Assembly (NCBI GenBank): GCA_021014325.1
Contig: CM037472.1
Location: 1,054,001-1,118,000, forward strand
Direction: 5' to 3'
Source of the DNA: Plazaster borealis
Taxonomy: Eukaryota; Echinodermata; Asteroidea; Forcipulatida; Labidiasteridae
Length of the DNA: 64,000 bases
In this document: positions 50,656 to 60,530 of the stretch, one piece after another
How positions within the stretch are numbered: position 1 is the first letter of the stretch
How the letters are laid out: every line of letters starts with the position of its first letter
Program-made: the position numbers and the translations under genes
Notes under the pieces: generated by a model
Told to the model about the DNA's origin: nothing
The model's database searches: none
The model's input: the letters and a program-made list of their open reading frames with translations, nothing else

Positions 50656-51007
50656 AAAGGTATTGTACACTTTTGGTAACAGCTCAAAATCAGTGTCCAC
50701 ATTTTGTGTGATTCAACGCATGCATGAACAAACAAACCTGTGAAAGTTTGAGCTCAGTTGGTCATCGAGGTCACGAGAAAATAGTGAAAAGAGACCTTAT
50801 GTGTTTTCTGTTTTTTCAAACATCGAGTTTTTATCACGCGTGATAAAAACTATTGTTTTACTCATTTCTCAGAAACGATAGCATTTTAGGCAGAAATATT
50901 TTAAGGAACCCTTTCTACTGTTACCTACTTTAAATCATGTAAGTTATGTGTGAATCTGTGAACATTTGTGTTTGTCGATCTTACCAATAGTGTACAGGGC
51001 CTTTAAA
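50656..51007 (+). mobile_element. Family-A3 MITE (ATCACGCGTGAT centre)
   Basis: Ends TTAAAGGTATTGTACACTTT and GTGTACAGGGCCTTTAA. The centre TTTTTATCACGCGTGATAAA is a perfect palindrome. The arms keep family-A words such as GAGCTCAGTTGGTCATCGAG. Intronic, 120 bp before the second EAG exon. Confidence 0.8.
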
Positions 51008-51128
51008 GCTGACGTCATGTGCGCGCAATAGCTAGACATGTACTCAAATTAATGTCATGTAATTACAATAAAATAACCAATAAATGGCAACAATTAGAAG
51101 AAGCTATTTTTCTTTGTGTTATTTACAG

Positions 51129-51257
51129 GGACACCGATGTGGTCTCTACTTCAGGTCGCTGCAATTAAGAATGAGAAAGGCCAAGTTGTACTCTTTCTGT
51201 GTACATTCAAAGATATCACTTCGCTTAAACAACCTATTGAAGATGAGACTGCGAAAG
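51129..51257 (+). CDS. KCNH1/KCNH5: EAG channel exon: end of PAS domain
   Basis: Acceptor tgttatttacag lies before 51129; the donor gtaggt starts at 51258. The exon starts with two bases completing an Arg codon with the last base of the previous exon, and it ends in phase 1. It encodes [20 protein letters not shown] followed by [20 protein letters not shown] and AKG. This is the last beta-strands of PAS and the start of the post-PAS linker. The LFLCTFxDIT and KQPIED blocks are near-invariant in EAG channels. The short 129-bp exon is separated from the previous one by 9.8 kb of repeat-rich intron and from the next by only 0.8 kb. A longer open frame continues past the donor, but its sequence no longer resembles the family, so the splice call is preferred. 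Confidence 0.95.
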
Positions 51258-52062
51258 GTAGGTTAAAACATTACACAGAAATACATGATGTGGCCATCAC
51301 AATCTTTAAAAAACTAGAGCATTACATTACCAAAATATTCCGAAGAAAAAAATAACACAACAATTTATAAATATATTTTGTGTTTTTTGTGGTGTTTTTT
51401 TCGTTTTTCTGAATGACCCAATGGAAATAAGTCTAAGTTATTGGATTTTTGGGGCTATTTTCGGATAATTTTCGGCCACTGTAGAAAAACGAACTGATAA
51501 AAAGGCCAAAAAGAAAACATAGATTGAATAACATGTTTGACCATATGTTACCATGGCAACGATTGTTTGTTATTCTTTGCAGCTCCCAATCTCAGAGGAA
51601 ACTGTCAATGATATCCTGTTTAGGTTTGAACGAAATAAATGAATTATTAATGCATCGGATGTTTTTGAGTTCGATCCAGTGGCATTTCATGTTTTATTTA
51701 TTTCCTTTGAACGATTATGGAATTTGTTTTATCAAATTAATCATTGTTGTATGTAAAATTGAGTAAATATGTCATCATCAAACGGAATCATTTTCTTGAG
51801 AAGGGGCAAAGGTTATTTTTGAAATCAAATAAAACTACCGTTCCCTATTGTACATCACAATGTCGTGAACAAAAACAATTAATGTATAGATGACATTCTA
51901 CAGTAACATGAAATTGCCAAATAAATCCTGAATTATTTTGATATTTACGATGTACTGGTTCAGACTGTCGTGTTGTATCTGCATAAACGAATTAAAGCAA
52001 GGCCTTGTCAAACAGAGGAACTCGTTTAACTGACTATGATTTCTGATTTGATTAAATGACAG

Positions 52063-52193
52063 GATTGGGAAAATTCGCCCGGTTAGCTCGGACAGTAACC
52101 AGAAGCAAGTCGGTCCTCGTCCAAGTCGCTCAGCATCTTCCAAATATTAAATCAGAACAGAGCACGCAAAATCAAATATCACAAATTGCGCAT
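52063..52193 (+). CDS. KCNH1/KCNH5: EAG channel exon: PAS-to-S1 linker
   Basis: Acceptor attaaatgacag lies before 52063; the donor gtaagt starts at 52194. The exon begins with two bases that complete a Gly codon, then encodes LGKFARLARTVTRSKSVLVQ, followed by a more divergent stretch VAQHLPNIKSEQSTQNQISQ and IAH, ending in phase 0. The GKFARLxRxxTxSxxVL block matches the post-PAS linker of EAG channels. In mammals this region carries the N-terminal calmodulin-binding site, and the basic, amphipathic character is kept here. The Ser/Gln-rich second half aligns poorly with vertebrates, as expected for a variable linker. There is no transmembrane content, so this part is cytoplasmic. Confidence 0.93.
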
Positions 52194-52480
52194 GTAAGTA
52201 TACACATGAGATCAAATTTTGAATGGATTTATTATATTGTCTCAACTGAATATGCATGCTAAGTAACATTAATTCCTTTAATCAATGACATGGCTACATC
52301 TGTATATTATAATAACAACATGTTAATAGTCGCTGAGGAACTAAGGGCTTCTTACAGATACCGTTTGTTACGGGAATCTGTACATGGTTTTTTCTGGTTC
52401 ACATTCGGTTTACATGTACAGTGTTATTCCCTACACTTTCATTTAATAGCACAAAGTGGCTTGTTCGTTTGAGAGAAACG

Positions 52481-52696
52481 CATTCGGTGCTCGATATATG
52501 GCATGGTGTACCCCCCTCCGATTGTGTCTTCATTGTGTTCTGGGAATCTCAGGAATTCTTTAGAGGGTTTTAGGTGGGGGGGGGGGGACTTGTGTACAAG
52601 AGTAAAAGAGTGTGTTAAATGTGGGAACATTTTTATATATATATATTTTTTTGGGGGGGGGGGAACACCCTCTGCCACATATCGGGCATGGTATAA
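52481..52696 (+). mobile_element. Family-B element
   Basis: TTCGGTGCTCGATATATGGC at the left and CTGCCACATATCGGGCATGG at the right, with long G runs. It directly abuts a LINE protein remnant. Confidence 0.75.
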
Positions 52697-52702
52697 AGAA
52701 AT

Positions 52703-52863
52703 TGGGTCTGGCGGAAAATGCCAACTATGTGAAACTAAATAACAAACAGCAGGCCACATTCTAAACCAATGCCCTGTCCACCAAGCACCACCCGGAGCCA
52801 AAGGCCTGCTGAAAAACAGAGGGTTGAACCAACTGAAAGTAGAAATATAAACTGCCTAACCTG
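52703..52863 (+). pseudogene. Remnant of a non-LTR retrotransposon C-terminus (zinc-knuckle)
   Basis: Reading from GGCGGAAAATGC gives GGKCQLCETK, a stop, then QTAGHILNQCPVHQAPPGAK and GLLKNRGLNQLKVEI before a stop. The spacing C-x2-C-x8-H-x4-C is the C-terminal zinc-knuckle found after the reverse transcriptase of many LINEs, where it is thought to bind nucleic acid. One internal stop and no upstream RT make this a dead fragment. A family-B element abuts its 5' side and the AACAAAAAGAAGAAGACGCA tail lies on its 3' side. Confidence 0.6.
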
Positions 52864-52889
52864 ACAATAGACAGAACAAAAAGAAGAAG

Positions 52890-53235
52890 ACGCAAAGGTC
52901 CTGTGTCAGAATTGATCCACAGGGGTTGGGTCCCAATGAGCAATAGCCATTTATGGGTCAACGTGACCCATTCTCCTGGTCACGCTGGTATGAATTGGGG
53001 TCAGTGTTGTGTTATTGACTCGGAGACCGGGTCAAGATGGCCCCAGGAAAGTGACCCTTCCCGGGTCGCGAGATTTTTTCCCTACAAACTTTTTGTCCCC
53101 CATACGGCGAACTGTGTACAAACTTCTTTTGATAGCGCCCTCTTTTGAATCCTCCTCCTCCAGCCCATATTAATTTCCCGTATGAGGACAAAAAGTTCGT
53201 AGAAAAAAAATCCGGCTCCCGGGTCAGAGATAAGG
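52890..53235. mobile_element. Family-C MITE interrupted by another MITE
   Basis: GTCCTGTGTCAGAATTGATC, GGGTCAACGTGACCC and the final GGCTCCCGGGTCAG are family-C words. The right part is split by a 141-bp hairpin element at 53072-53212. Confidence 0.65.
53072..53212. mobile_element. 141-bp MITE nested in family-C copy
   Basis: Inverted termini: GATTTTTTCCCTACAAACTT, continuing TTTGTCCCCCATACGG, against CCGTATGAGGACAAAAAGTT and the A-rich end ...AAAAATC. It sits inside the family-C sequence. Confidence 0.75.
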
Positions 53236-53699
53236 GTTACCATGTGAGATATTAGTTGGTATCCAGATCTCAGACAAACCGATCATTCCTTTGACTACCG
53301 GTAATTCAACCCTCAGATTGAGCCAAACGGTTTTAATGCAAATCAATTCAAAACTAATGTTTGTGTGTATTTATAGTAACACGATTTAGACAGTAACTTT
53401 ACACTTTACTTCTCAATTGAATGTATCTATCGCTTAGCGTTAATGGTAATCTAGTTATACTAAGCAGATTGGGTTTTTTTTCCCCGAACGCCAAAGTTCA
53501 CTCAAGCATGCTTCAAGATGAAAGTGTCCCTTAGAGTCAATATTGAATCTCCTATGGGACGTGATCTCTGTCACCTAGACCTATTACAGGGGGGCAATGG
53601 AGATATTAGGATCCACTGGCCACGCCAATGGAATTCTGATTAGTTCCCGATAGAACTTCAACAGCTACTTGAGCGAAACATTTTTAACGGGAGTGCTAT

Positions 53700-54072
53700 T
53701 TGAAGGCACTGAACACGTTTGGTAATTGTCAAAGACCAGTGTTCTCACTTGGTGTATCCCAACATATGCATAAAATAACAAGCCTGTGAAAATTTGGGCT
53801 CAATTGGTCATCGAAGTTGCAAGAAAATGATGAAAGAAAAAACACCATTGTTGTACAAATTTGTGTGCTTTCAGATAGGAATAAAAACTTCTTGCAAGAA
53901 GTTTTTATTATTTTAGTGAGAAATTACCTCTTTCTCAAAAACTACGTTACTGCAGAGAGAGTCGTTTCCTACAATGTTTTTTACTATCAACAGCTCTCCG
54001 TTGCTTGTTACCAAGTAAGTTTTATGCTAATATTTGTTTTGAGTCATTACCAAACGTGTACGATACCTTTAA
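53700..54072 (+). mobile_element. Family-A MITE
   Basis: Starts TTGAAGGCACTGAACACG and ends CGTGTACGATACCTTTAA, with the complete CTTCTTGCAAGAAG centre. It lies in the linker-to-S1 intron. Confidence 0.85.
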
Positions 54073-54737
54073 ACTTGTTTCTTAATGTGTTTGTTCATCA
54101 TTTAAATGTAATTTTGATATGTTCACTAGAAACACTTCTACCGTTGACGGCGTGCGTCAAAATGACAATACTTTGACTTCATATGTGGGATGTTGCTGTG
54201 TTATACATCCATGCTGCAACAAAGCGGCTATACAAAACATAATGACGTAACATGAGTGATGACGTAAACAGGGTTTTCGCGAATCTTTCTGAAAAGTTCC
54301 GGAAAAGGGTATTCAAAATGATTGTTTTTTACACTATTAAAAAACTGTTTCATCTCATGTGAACTTAATTTCCTTATTGATTGAAAACATTTTAAATGAA
54401 TTTAACCAAATATCACTATAGTTGCCGTTTTCGTTCAAGTAGGTCTTTCACAATTAAACTACCATCAAGGTTACCTGGATGATGTTCGTAAAGAAGAATA
54501 TTTTCTTGAAGATTATGAATTGAATAAACTTTGAAAAGATTTTAAGCATCGATTGTAAGGATGCCTTCATAACGGCTTCATTATGAAATCTTCTTAGCAT
54601 TCTGTAGCTCATTTTGACCCTAGCTCTTTGTAATTTCTTTATTATTTCCAAACTGATTGGAAAACACATCTTCAGATCGATGTTTAACTCAAGAAGGACT
54701 TACTATTTTGGTTGCAGCCTTATACACTGATGTTTGT

Positions 54738-54893
54738 GTGGCAGGGGGGGGTCATCCTAAAATGCTCCTATACTCAACTCTTCCCCTCTTGTAAAGAAGT
54801 ACCCTCCCCCAAATCCTCTAAAGAACTCCTGAGATTACAATGAAGACACAATGGGAGGGGGTACACTGTGCAACATAATATGGAGCACCAATT
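54738..54893 (-). mobile_element. Family-B element, reverse
   Basis: CTTGTAAAGAAGTACCCTCC, GAGATTACAATGAAGACACA and the end ATAATATGGAGCACCAAT. Head-to-head with the next copy. Confidence 0.7.
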
Positions 54894-54908
54894 TTTTCGC
54901 AGTCCTAC

Positions 54909-55086
54909 ATTTGGTGCTCGATATTGGGCATGGTGTATCCTCTATTGTGTCTACATTATGTACTTGGAATCTCAGGAATTCTCTAGAGGATTTTGGGGGA
55001 GGGTACTTCTGTTCAAGAGGAAAATAGTGTGTTAAAGTATGGGAACATAGGTGGGATACCCTCTGCTACATATCGGGCACGGTATA
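54909..55086 (+). mobile_element. Family-B element
   Basis: TTTGGTGCTCGATATTGGGC at the left and CTGCTACATATCGGGCACGG at the right. Only about 15 bp separates it from the reverse copy. Confidence 0.75.
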
Positions 55087-55433
55087 CAGGCTGCTAAGGT
55101 GGCATTCAAACTTGCCCCCCCCCCCCCGCATTCCATTATTTAGGGCAGATGACTTAAGGGGGGGGGGCTTAATGTACAATTCAATTTTGTGATGTACTCA
55201 TTTTCAAACAGATAGAGTCCTCTTGTGAGTTGTGGACAATTTTGCACTGGAAGGGTATCAAAAAGAATGGCAATTACACCACTTTAACGTGAGGTTAAAG
55301 ACTTGTATTTTTTTTTCACTACTCACATGAGGACTCTATCTATTGGAAAATGAGCAAAAAAGCCGTTGTCGTGACAAGTAGAGGCCAGTCCAAATCGCAC
55401 CGATTAGTACAGCCTTACATGAGTCGACCTTGG

Positions 55434-55612
55434 CCCAATTTCATAAAACTTGTTAGCACAAAAACTTGCTAAGCACAGCAAAATCTTGCTTAGCAGAAAC
55501 GGGTTACCAGCCAAAATTCTTTAAAGTTGACATTGTTTGACTGGTGCCCAACTCATTTTGTTGCTCGGCAAAGAAATTTTATATAAGCGGTATTTTCTGC
55601 TTTATGAAATTG
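55434..55612. mobile_element. Family-D MITE (CCCAATTTCATAAA ends)
   Basis: CCCAATTTCATAAAACTTGT at the left, TTTATGAAATTGGTC at the right, internal GGTTACCAGCCAAAAT. About 180 bp. Confidence 0.8.
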
Positions 55613-55850
55613 GTCTGGCAGTTAACACATCTGCTCTAGAATGCTTGGGTCGTGGTTCGAATCCCACTCGAGTACAAAAGCCTGCGGAGTTCATCCAGCA
55701 AGACTCAGTGACCGTTGAGTAATGCAGTCATTTTGTTTTTCTTGGCTTGTCGTTGGTTTGTTTGTATAATTATTTTTGTTCATTTGTTCCCCTCCATTTT
55801 ATTAGGCGCTCTGTTCTTTGTATAGTGCCTTATATTATTTATTATTAATG
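55605..55850 (+). mobile_element. tRNA-derived SINE (third type)
   Basis: TCTGGCAGTTAACACATCTG, a GTGGTTCGAATCCCACTCGA B-box, a CTCCATTTTATTAGGCGCTC body and a TATTATTTATTATTAATG tail. It begins where a family-D MITE ends. Confidence 0.6.
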
Positions 55851-56800
55851 AGAAGGGTGAATGAGTAAAATCAAATCAATATTCGTTATCCCCTGAACAA
55901 TTGTTACATCTATTAAAAAGGACTTAGCAATTCCCATAAAACACACTGTGTTTTTAGAGTAGACCGAGTTCATCACACACTTTAGCCGCGCAATGTCATA
56001 ATCCATTTTCAGGGGATAATTTTGCCCAATATATACTTTGGCTCTGATTCCATTAGTGCTTTGAAATGCCATCGGCTAAAACTGCCAACTCCACAGTCTG
56101 CATGGAATGACAGCTAGAGATGACGAATGGCGTGTGAGATACAGTGAGCACAGCCGCAGTGTAGGATTGCAATAACTAGATATTGTGCTTTATATAATTA
56201 TCAAGGACCCTTTCCATTTAGTAAATAACGGTCTTTCCAGATGCAAAGTGACGTTAAAATGATGCTATGGTCTCGCCATGGAATTTGCAAACATTCATGT
56301 GACACTGAATAAAAGCATATCCCTATACTCTTATGACCAACTGGCCATAAAATACGCTCTGATCGTTATCAGAAGAAGAGCTTTTCTCTCCCTTGTCAAT
56401 TTTTCCTGAAGACGAATAGGGTATACGATTGAAACGTCGAGCTGTTACATCATCGGTTTGTTTAAAAACCACCACAACTCAAAAGCGATTGTATCACATA
56501 TAGTGTCACCGTAAACCTAAATAATATAAGGGCCCTGTCACACGAGGCAACGTTTGCAGGCAACTTGTAGGCAACCAACTGCAGCGCATAGCACATTCAA
56601 ATTAGTATAGTGGCTGTGAACATGGTGAATACTGAATGAGTACAACTTAACATGTTTACGTTAGACTTTTGCACACAGTCGTTGTCCAATCAGTGTCCAA
56701 GTAAGGAGTTTCCCTCCCAGGGTTTACTATTGTAAACATGGTTGGAAATAAAGTAAACCATGGGGACGAGGATGGGTCAATTATGACCCGATAGTGTATA

Positions 56801-56955
56801 CACTGGTGCTCGATATGTGGCATGGTGTACCCCCATTGTGTCTTCATTGTGTGCTTGGAATCTCAAGAATTCTTCAAAGGATTTTAGGGGGATACTTCTG
56901 TACAAGAGGAAAATATTGTGTTCAAGTAAAGGGGATACCCTCTGCCACATTATTG
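56801..56955 (+). mobile_element. Family-B element, right end lost
   Basis: ACTGGTGCTCGATATGTGGC at the left and ATACCCTCTGCCACATTATT at the right. It lies 90 bp before the S1-S3 exon. Confidence 0.7.
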
Positions 56956-57042
56956 TTCACAGAGTGACGTTACCTAACGAGACCAGAGACAAATACTTTG
57001 ACCCATTGACCCTAATCTGACCCTTTGTTGACCTTTCCACAG

Positions 57043-57435
57043 ATGATGAGCCTGGATGCCGAAGTCTTACCCCAGTACAAGAGAGAAGCCCCCAAGACAC
57101 CGCCTCATATTGTCCTTCATTATTGCACTTTTAAAACAATGTGGGACTGGATCATTCTTTTGTTAACCTTCTACACTGCTGTAGCCGTACCGCTCAACTT
57201 GGCCTTCGTGATACGTTCTACCAAAGACTATATCGTAATGGTTATCGATGGAATTGTGGACATCGTCTTCTTCATCGATGTCATCCTCAATTTCCATACT
57301 ACGTTCGTCGGCCCTGGGGGCGAGGTTGTATCTGACCCGAAGATCATTCGAATGAACTATCTCAAATCTTGGTTTATTATTGACTTACTATCGTGCCTAC
57401 CGTATGACGTCATCAATGCGTTTCAACAACAAGAT
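57043..57435 (+). CDS. KCNH1/KCNH5: EAG channel exon: transmembrane segments S1-S3
   Basis: Acceptor acctttccacag lies before 57043; the donor gtaagt starts at 57436. Both ends are phase 0, giving 131 codons. The exon opens [20 protein letters not shown], then S1 ([19 protein letters not shown]), S2 ([20 protein letters not shown] followed by NFHTTFVG), the S2-S3 loop [20 protein letters not shown] and S3 ([18 protein letters not shown]). Acidic residues in S2 and S3 that pair with S4 arginines and, in EAG, shape the divalent-cation-sensitive voltage sensor are present (ID in S2, ID in S3). The exon stops in the S3-S4 linker after QQQD. A possible internal initiation at MM is not a true start, because the upstream exons splice in frame. 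Confidence 0.97.
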
Positions 57436-57497
57436 GTAAGTATGACGTTGACAATGCTAAAACGTGTTGAATGCATTCGCCAAACATTTTAGACCTG

Positions 57498-57641
57498 AGC
57501 CCAATTTCATAGAGCTGCTTAAGCAGAAAAAATTGCTGAGCGCAAAAACAAAATTGCTTAGCAGAATAAGGTTACCAGCCAAACTACCAAGTCACGTGTA
57601 CAATTTGTGACTGGTATCCTGATCGTTTCTGCTCGGCTGAA
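57498..57641. mobile_element. Family-D MITE, right end lost
   Basis: GAGCCCAATTTCATAGAGCT, AATAAGGTTACCAGCCAAAC and TCTGCTCGGCTG. It lies 60 bp after the S1-S3 exon donor. Confidence 0.75.
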
Positions 57642-57747
57642 AATGTTTAAACAATATTTTGTTGGTCCCTGTTGCATTTAGGAAAAACACTCTCCCAATT
57701 CATCTAGGAAAGGGAAGGCTGTTATCAAAACTCGTCAGCTTATACTT

Positions 57748-58515
57748 CACTGACTCTAAAACACCCGGGTCAGAATTGACCTGGAATCCCAGTCCCATGG
57801 GGCCAGAATTGACCTGGAATCCCAGTCCCATGGGGCCAGAATTGACCTGGAATCCCAGTCCCATGGGGCCAGAATTGACCTGGAATCCCAGTCCCATGGG
57901 GCCAGAATTGACCTGGAATCCCAGTCCCATGGGGCCAGAATTGACCTGGAATCCCAGTCCCATGGGGCCAGAATTGACCTGGAATCCCAGTCCCATGGGG
58001 CCAGAATTGACCTGGAATCCCAGTCCCATGGGGCCAGAATTGACCTGGAATCCCAGTCCCATGGGGCCAGAATTGACCTGGAATCCCAGTCCCATGGGGC
58101 CAGAATTGACCTGGAATCCCAGTCCCATGGGGCCAGAATTGACCTGGAATCCCAGTCCCATGGGGCCAGAATTGACCTGGAATCCCAGTCCCATGGGGCC
58201 TGAATTGACCTGGAATCCCAGTCCCATGGGGCCAGAATTGACCTGGAATCCCAGTCCCATGGGGCCAGAATTGACCTGGAATCCCAGTCCCATGGGGCCA
58301 GAATTGACCTGGAATCCCAGTCCCATGGGGCCTGAATTGACCTGGAATCCCAGTCCCATGGGGCCTGACACATTTCTGAGGGTCAGGCTGTCCCGGAAAC
58401 TGGTTAAAAATGTGTCAGTTTGACCCATTTCTGGGTCATACTGACCCAGAAATGGGTCAGTTCCCCTGTGACCCGGAATCCGGGTCAATTCTGACCCAGA
58501 ATTTCTTTTTAGAGT
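57748..58515. mobile_element. Family-C MITE with internal minisatellite expansion
   Basis: The outer parts are family C: CTAAAACACCCGGGTCAGAA at the left; GGGTCAATTCTGACCCAGAA and CTTTTTAGAGT at the right. The left end has been tandemly amplified (see the 33-bp array). It lies in the EAG S3-to-S4 intron. Confidence 0.85.
57773..58366. repeat. 33-bp minisatellite, 18 copies
   Basis: The unit starts GAATTGACCTGGAATCCCAG and continues TCCCATGGGGCCA. Eighteen copies, counted by unit spacing between 57773 and 58334. Copies are almost identical; the differences I noticed are the TCAG start of the first unit and a few copies with GGGGCCTG in place of GGGGCCAG. The unit is a multiple of three, so open frames run through on both strands (a PELTWNPSPMG period on +). 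These are not evidence of coding. Confidence 0.95.
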
Positions 58516-58603
58516 ATGGCATTTTTCCACACTCTCATCTCATCGCATTACATGATTGGATGTCTTATTGCTGTTATTTGTTTCCTCTTTTCATATTCAA
58601 CAG

Positions 58604-59015
58604 CAGAATTTCAGTAGCATCTTCAGCGCACTGAAGGTGGTTCGTCTGTTACGACTTGGTCGAGTTGTGCGCAAGTTGGATCACTACATCGAGTACGGTG
58701 TGGCGTTTCTTATTCTACTCATGCTAACGTTTGTCTTAATCGCTCATTGGTTTGCATGTATATGGTACTTGATCGGATTAGCAGACGCAAGCGGAAATAA
58801 AACATTTGGCTGGTTACACAAGCTTTCTCTTGAAGTTAAAGAGCCGTATTCTTTTAACGAGGGTGGAGACTTAATAGATGGACCTAATGTGGAATTGTTG
58901 TACATATCTTCGTTGTATTACACGATGAGCAGCTTCACCAGTGTGGGATTTGGTAACATCTCAGCTAACACCGGATGGGAGAAGTTCTTCACCATCATCA
59001 TGATGGTAATTGGAT
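58604..59015 (+). CDS. KCNH1/KCNH5: EAG channel exon: S4, S5, pore and selectivity filter, start of S6
   Basis: Acceptor tcatattcaacag lies before 58604; the donor gtaagt starts at 59016. Phase 0 in, phase 1 out, 137 codons plus one base. It opens QNFSSIFSALK and then the S4 sensor VVRLLRLGRVVRKLDHYIEY, with regularly spaced Arg/Lys. S5 follows (FLILLMLTFVLIAHWFACIW). The extracellular turret contains an NKT glycosylation sequon. Next come the pore helix (LLYISSLYYTMSSF), the filter TSVGFGNI and the start of S6 (FFTIIMMVIG). GFG instead of GYG at the filter is typical of KCNH channels. Vertebrate EAGs usually read SLTSVGFGN where this one reads SFTSVGFGN. The exon is bracketed by an expanded MITE minisatellite upstream and a 20-bp minisatellite downstream. 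Confidence 0.97.
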
Positions 59016-59060
59016 GTAAGTAAATAATCTTCAGAAATTACAGAGTATAACAAACACCCA

Positions 59061-60080
59061 CATGGACCGATACGAACTGGCATGTACCGATAGGAACCGT
59101 CATGGACCGATAGGAACTGACATGGACCGCTAGGAACCGTCATGGACCGATACGAACTGACATGGACCAATACGAACCGACATGGACCGATACGAACCGA
59201 CATGGACCGATAGGAACTGGCATGGACCGCTAGGAACCGACATGGACCGATAGGAAACGACATGGACCGATACGAACTGACATGGACCAATACGAACCGA
59301 CATGGACCGCTAGGAACCGTCATGGACCGATAGGAACTGGCATGGACCGCTAGGAACCGACATGGACCGATAGGAACCGACATGGACCGATACGAACTGA
59401 CATGGACCAATACGAACCGACATGGACCGCTAGGAACCGTCATGGACCGATAGGAACTGGCATGGACCGCTAGGAACCGACATGGACCGATAGGAACCGA
59501 CATGGACCGATAGGAAACGACATGGACCGATACGAACTGACATGGACAGATAGGAACCGACATGGACCGATAGGAACCGACATGGACCGATAGGAAACGA
59601 CATGGACCGATAGGAACTGACATGGACCAATACGAACCGACATGGACCGATACGAACTGACATGGACCGATAGGAACCGACATGGACCGATAGGAACCGA
59701 CATGGACCGATAGGAAACGACATGGACCGATAGGAACTGACATGGACCGATAAGAACTGGCATGGACCGACAGGAACCGACATGGACCGCTAGGAATCGA
59801 CATGGACCGATAGGAATTGACATGGACCGATACGAACCGACATGGACCGATAGGAACCGACATGGACCGATAGGAACTGGCATGGACCGCTAGGAACCGA
59901 CATGGACCGATAGGAACCGACATGGACCGATAGGAAACGACATGGACCGACAGGAACCGACATGGACCGCTAGGAATCGACATGGACCGATAGGAATTGG
60001 CATGGACCACTATAAACCGACATGGACCGATAGGAACTGACACCGGACCGATAGGAACCCACATGGACCTTTAGGAACTT
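59061..60080. repeat. 20-bp minisatellite, about 51 copies with higher-order periodicity
   Basis: Unit CATGGACCGATAGGAACCGA with variants TACGAACTGA, CCGCTAGGAACCG, CCAATACGAACCGA and TAGGAACTGG. The variants recur in the same order: 59221-59340 and 59341-59460 are nearly identical, giving a 120-bp higher-order period; 59761 and 59941 show a 180-bp spacing. Long minus-strand frames (SVPIGPCRFLSVH type) come only from the 60-bp codon period. It starts 45 bp after the pore-exon donor. Confidence 0.95.
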
Positions 60081-60530
60081 CAGATAAGACTAGTCTTTGT
60101 GAAATCGGCCCCTGGTGGTCTCCTGACACTCCTTAGCACACATACGAACTGACACAGGACATCTGCCCTTACTGGGTAAAATGTACATGGTTAAGTGTCT
60201 TCTCGTTGACACAAGTGCTACAATAGCAGCGGCGTGGGTGGGTGGGGGCGGGGGGAGGCGCTAAGAACCCTTGGCCCCCGCCACCCACCCCCCCCTCCTG
60301 AGATCGAAAAAAGCACAACAGAATTTGTTTGATACATCAAAAGCCTCTTTAAATTATGTCTTCGCCCCTGCTCGCCCCCCCGGGATTGCACGACCGGGCC
60401 CTGAACCCACCCTCCGACAACACCAGAGCTTGAGCCAGGTACACTGGACTGCCAGGCTATATGAACAAAATGGTTATCATTATTATAAACACTAATGAGA
60501 AGTATGATTTGTCTTTGTTTGCACCGACAG

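Noticed and set aside
6578..54072. CRISPR-like array of dispersed repeats
   Set aside because: Repeats are hundreds of bases long, kilobases apart and in both orientations in an intron-containing genome.
57659..58530. Open frames of over 200 residues on both strands with an 11-residue period
   Set aside because: They arise only because the 33-bp minisatellite unit is a multiple of three and lacks stops. They span intron DNA between two well-defined exons.
58961..60064. 367-residue minus-strand frame rich in SYRSMSVPIGPC
   Set aside because: Pure translation of the 20-bp satellite. It also runs into the antisense of the pore exon.
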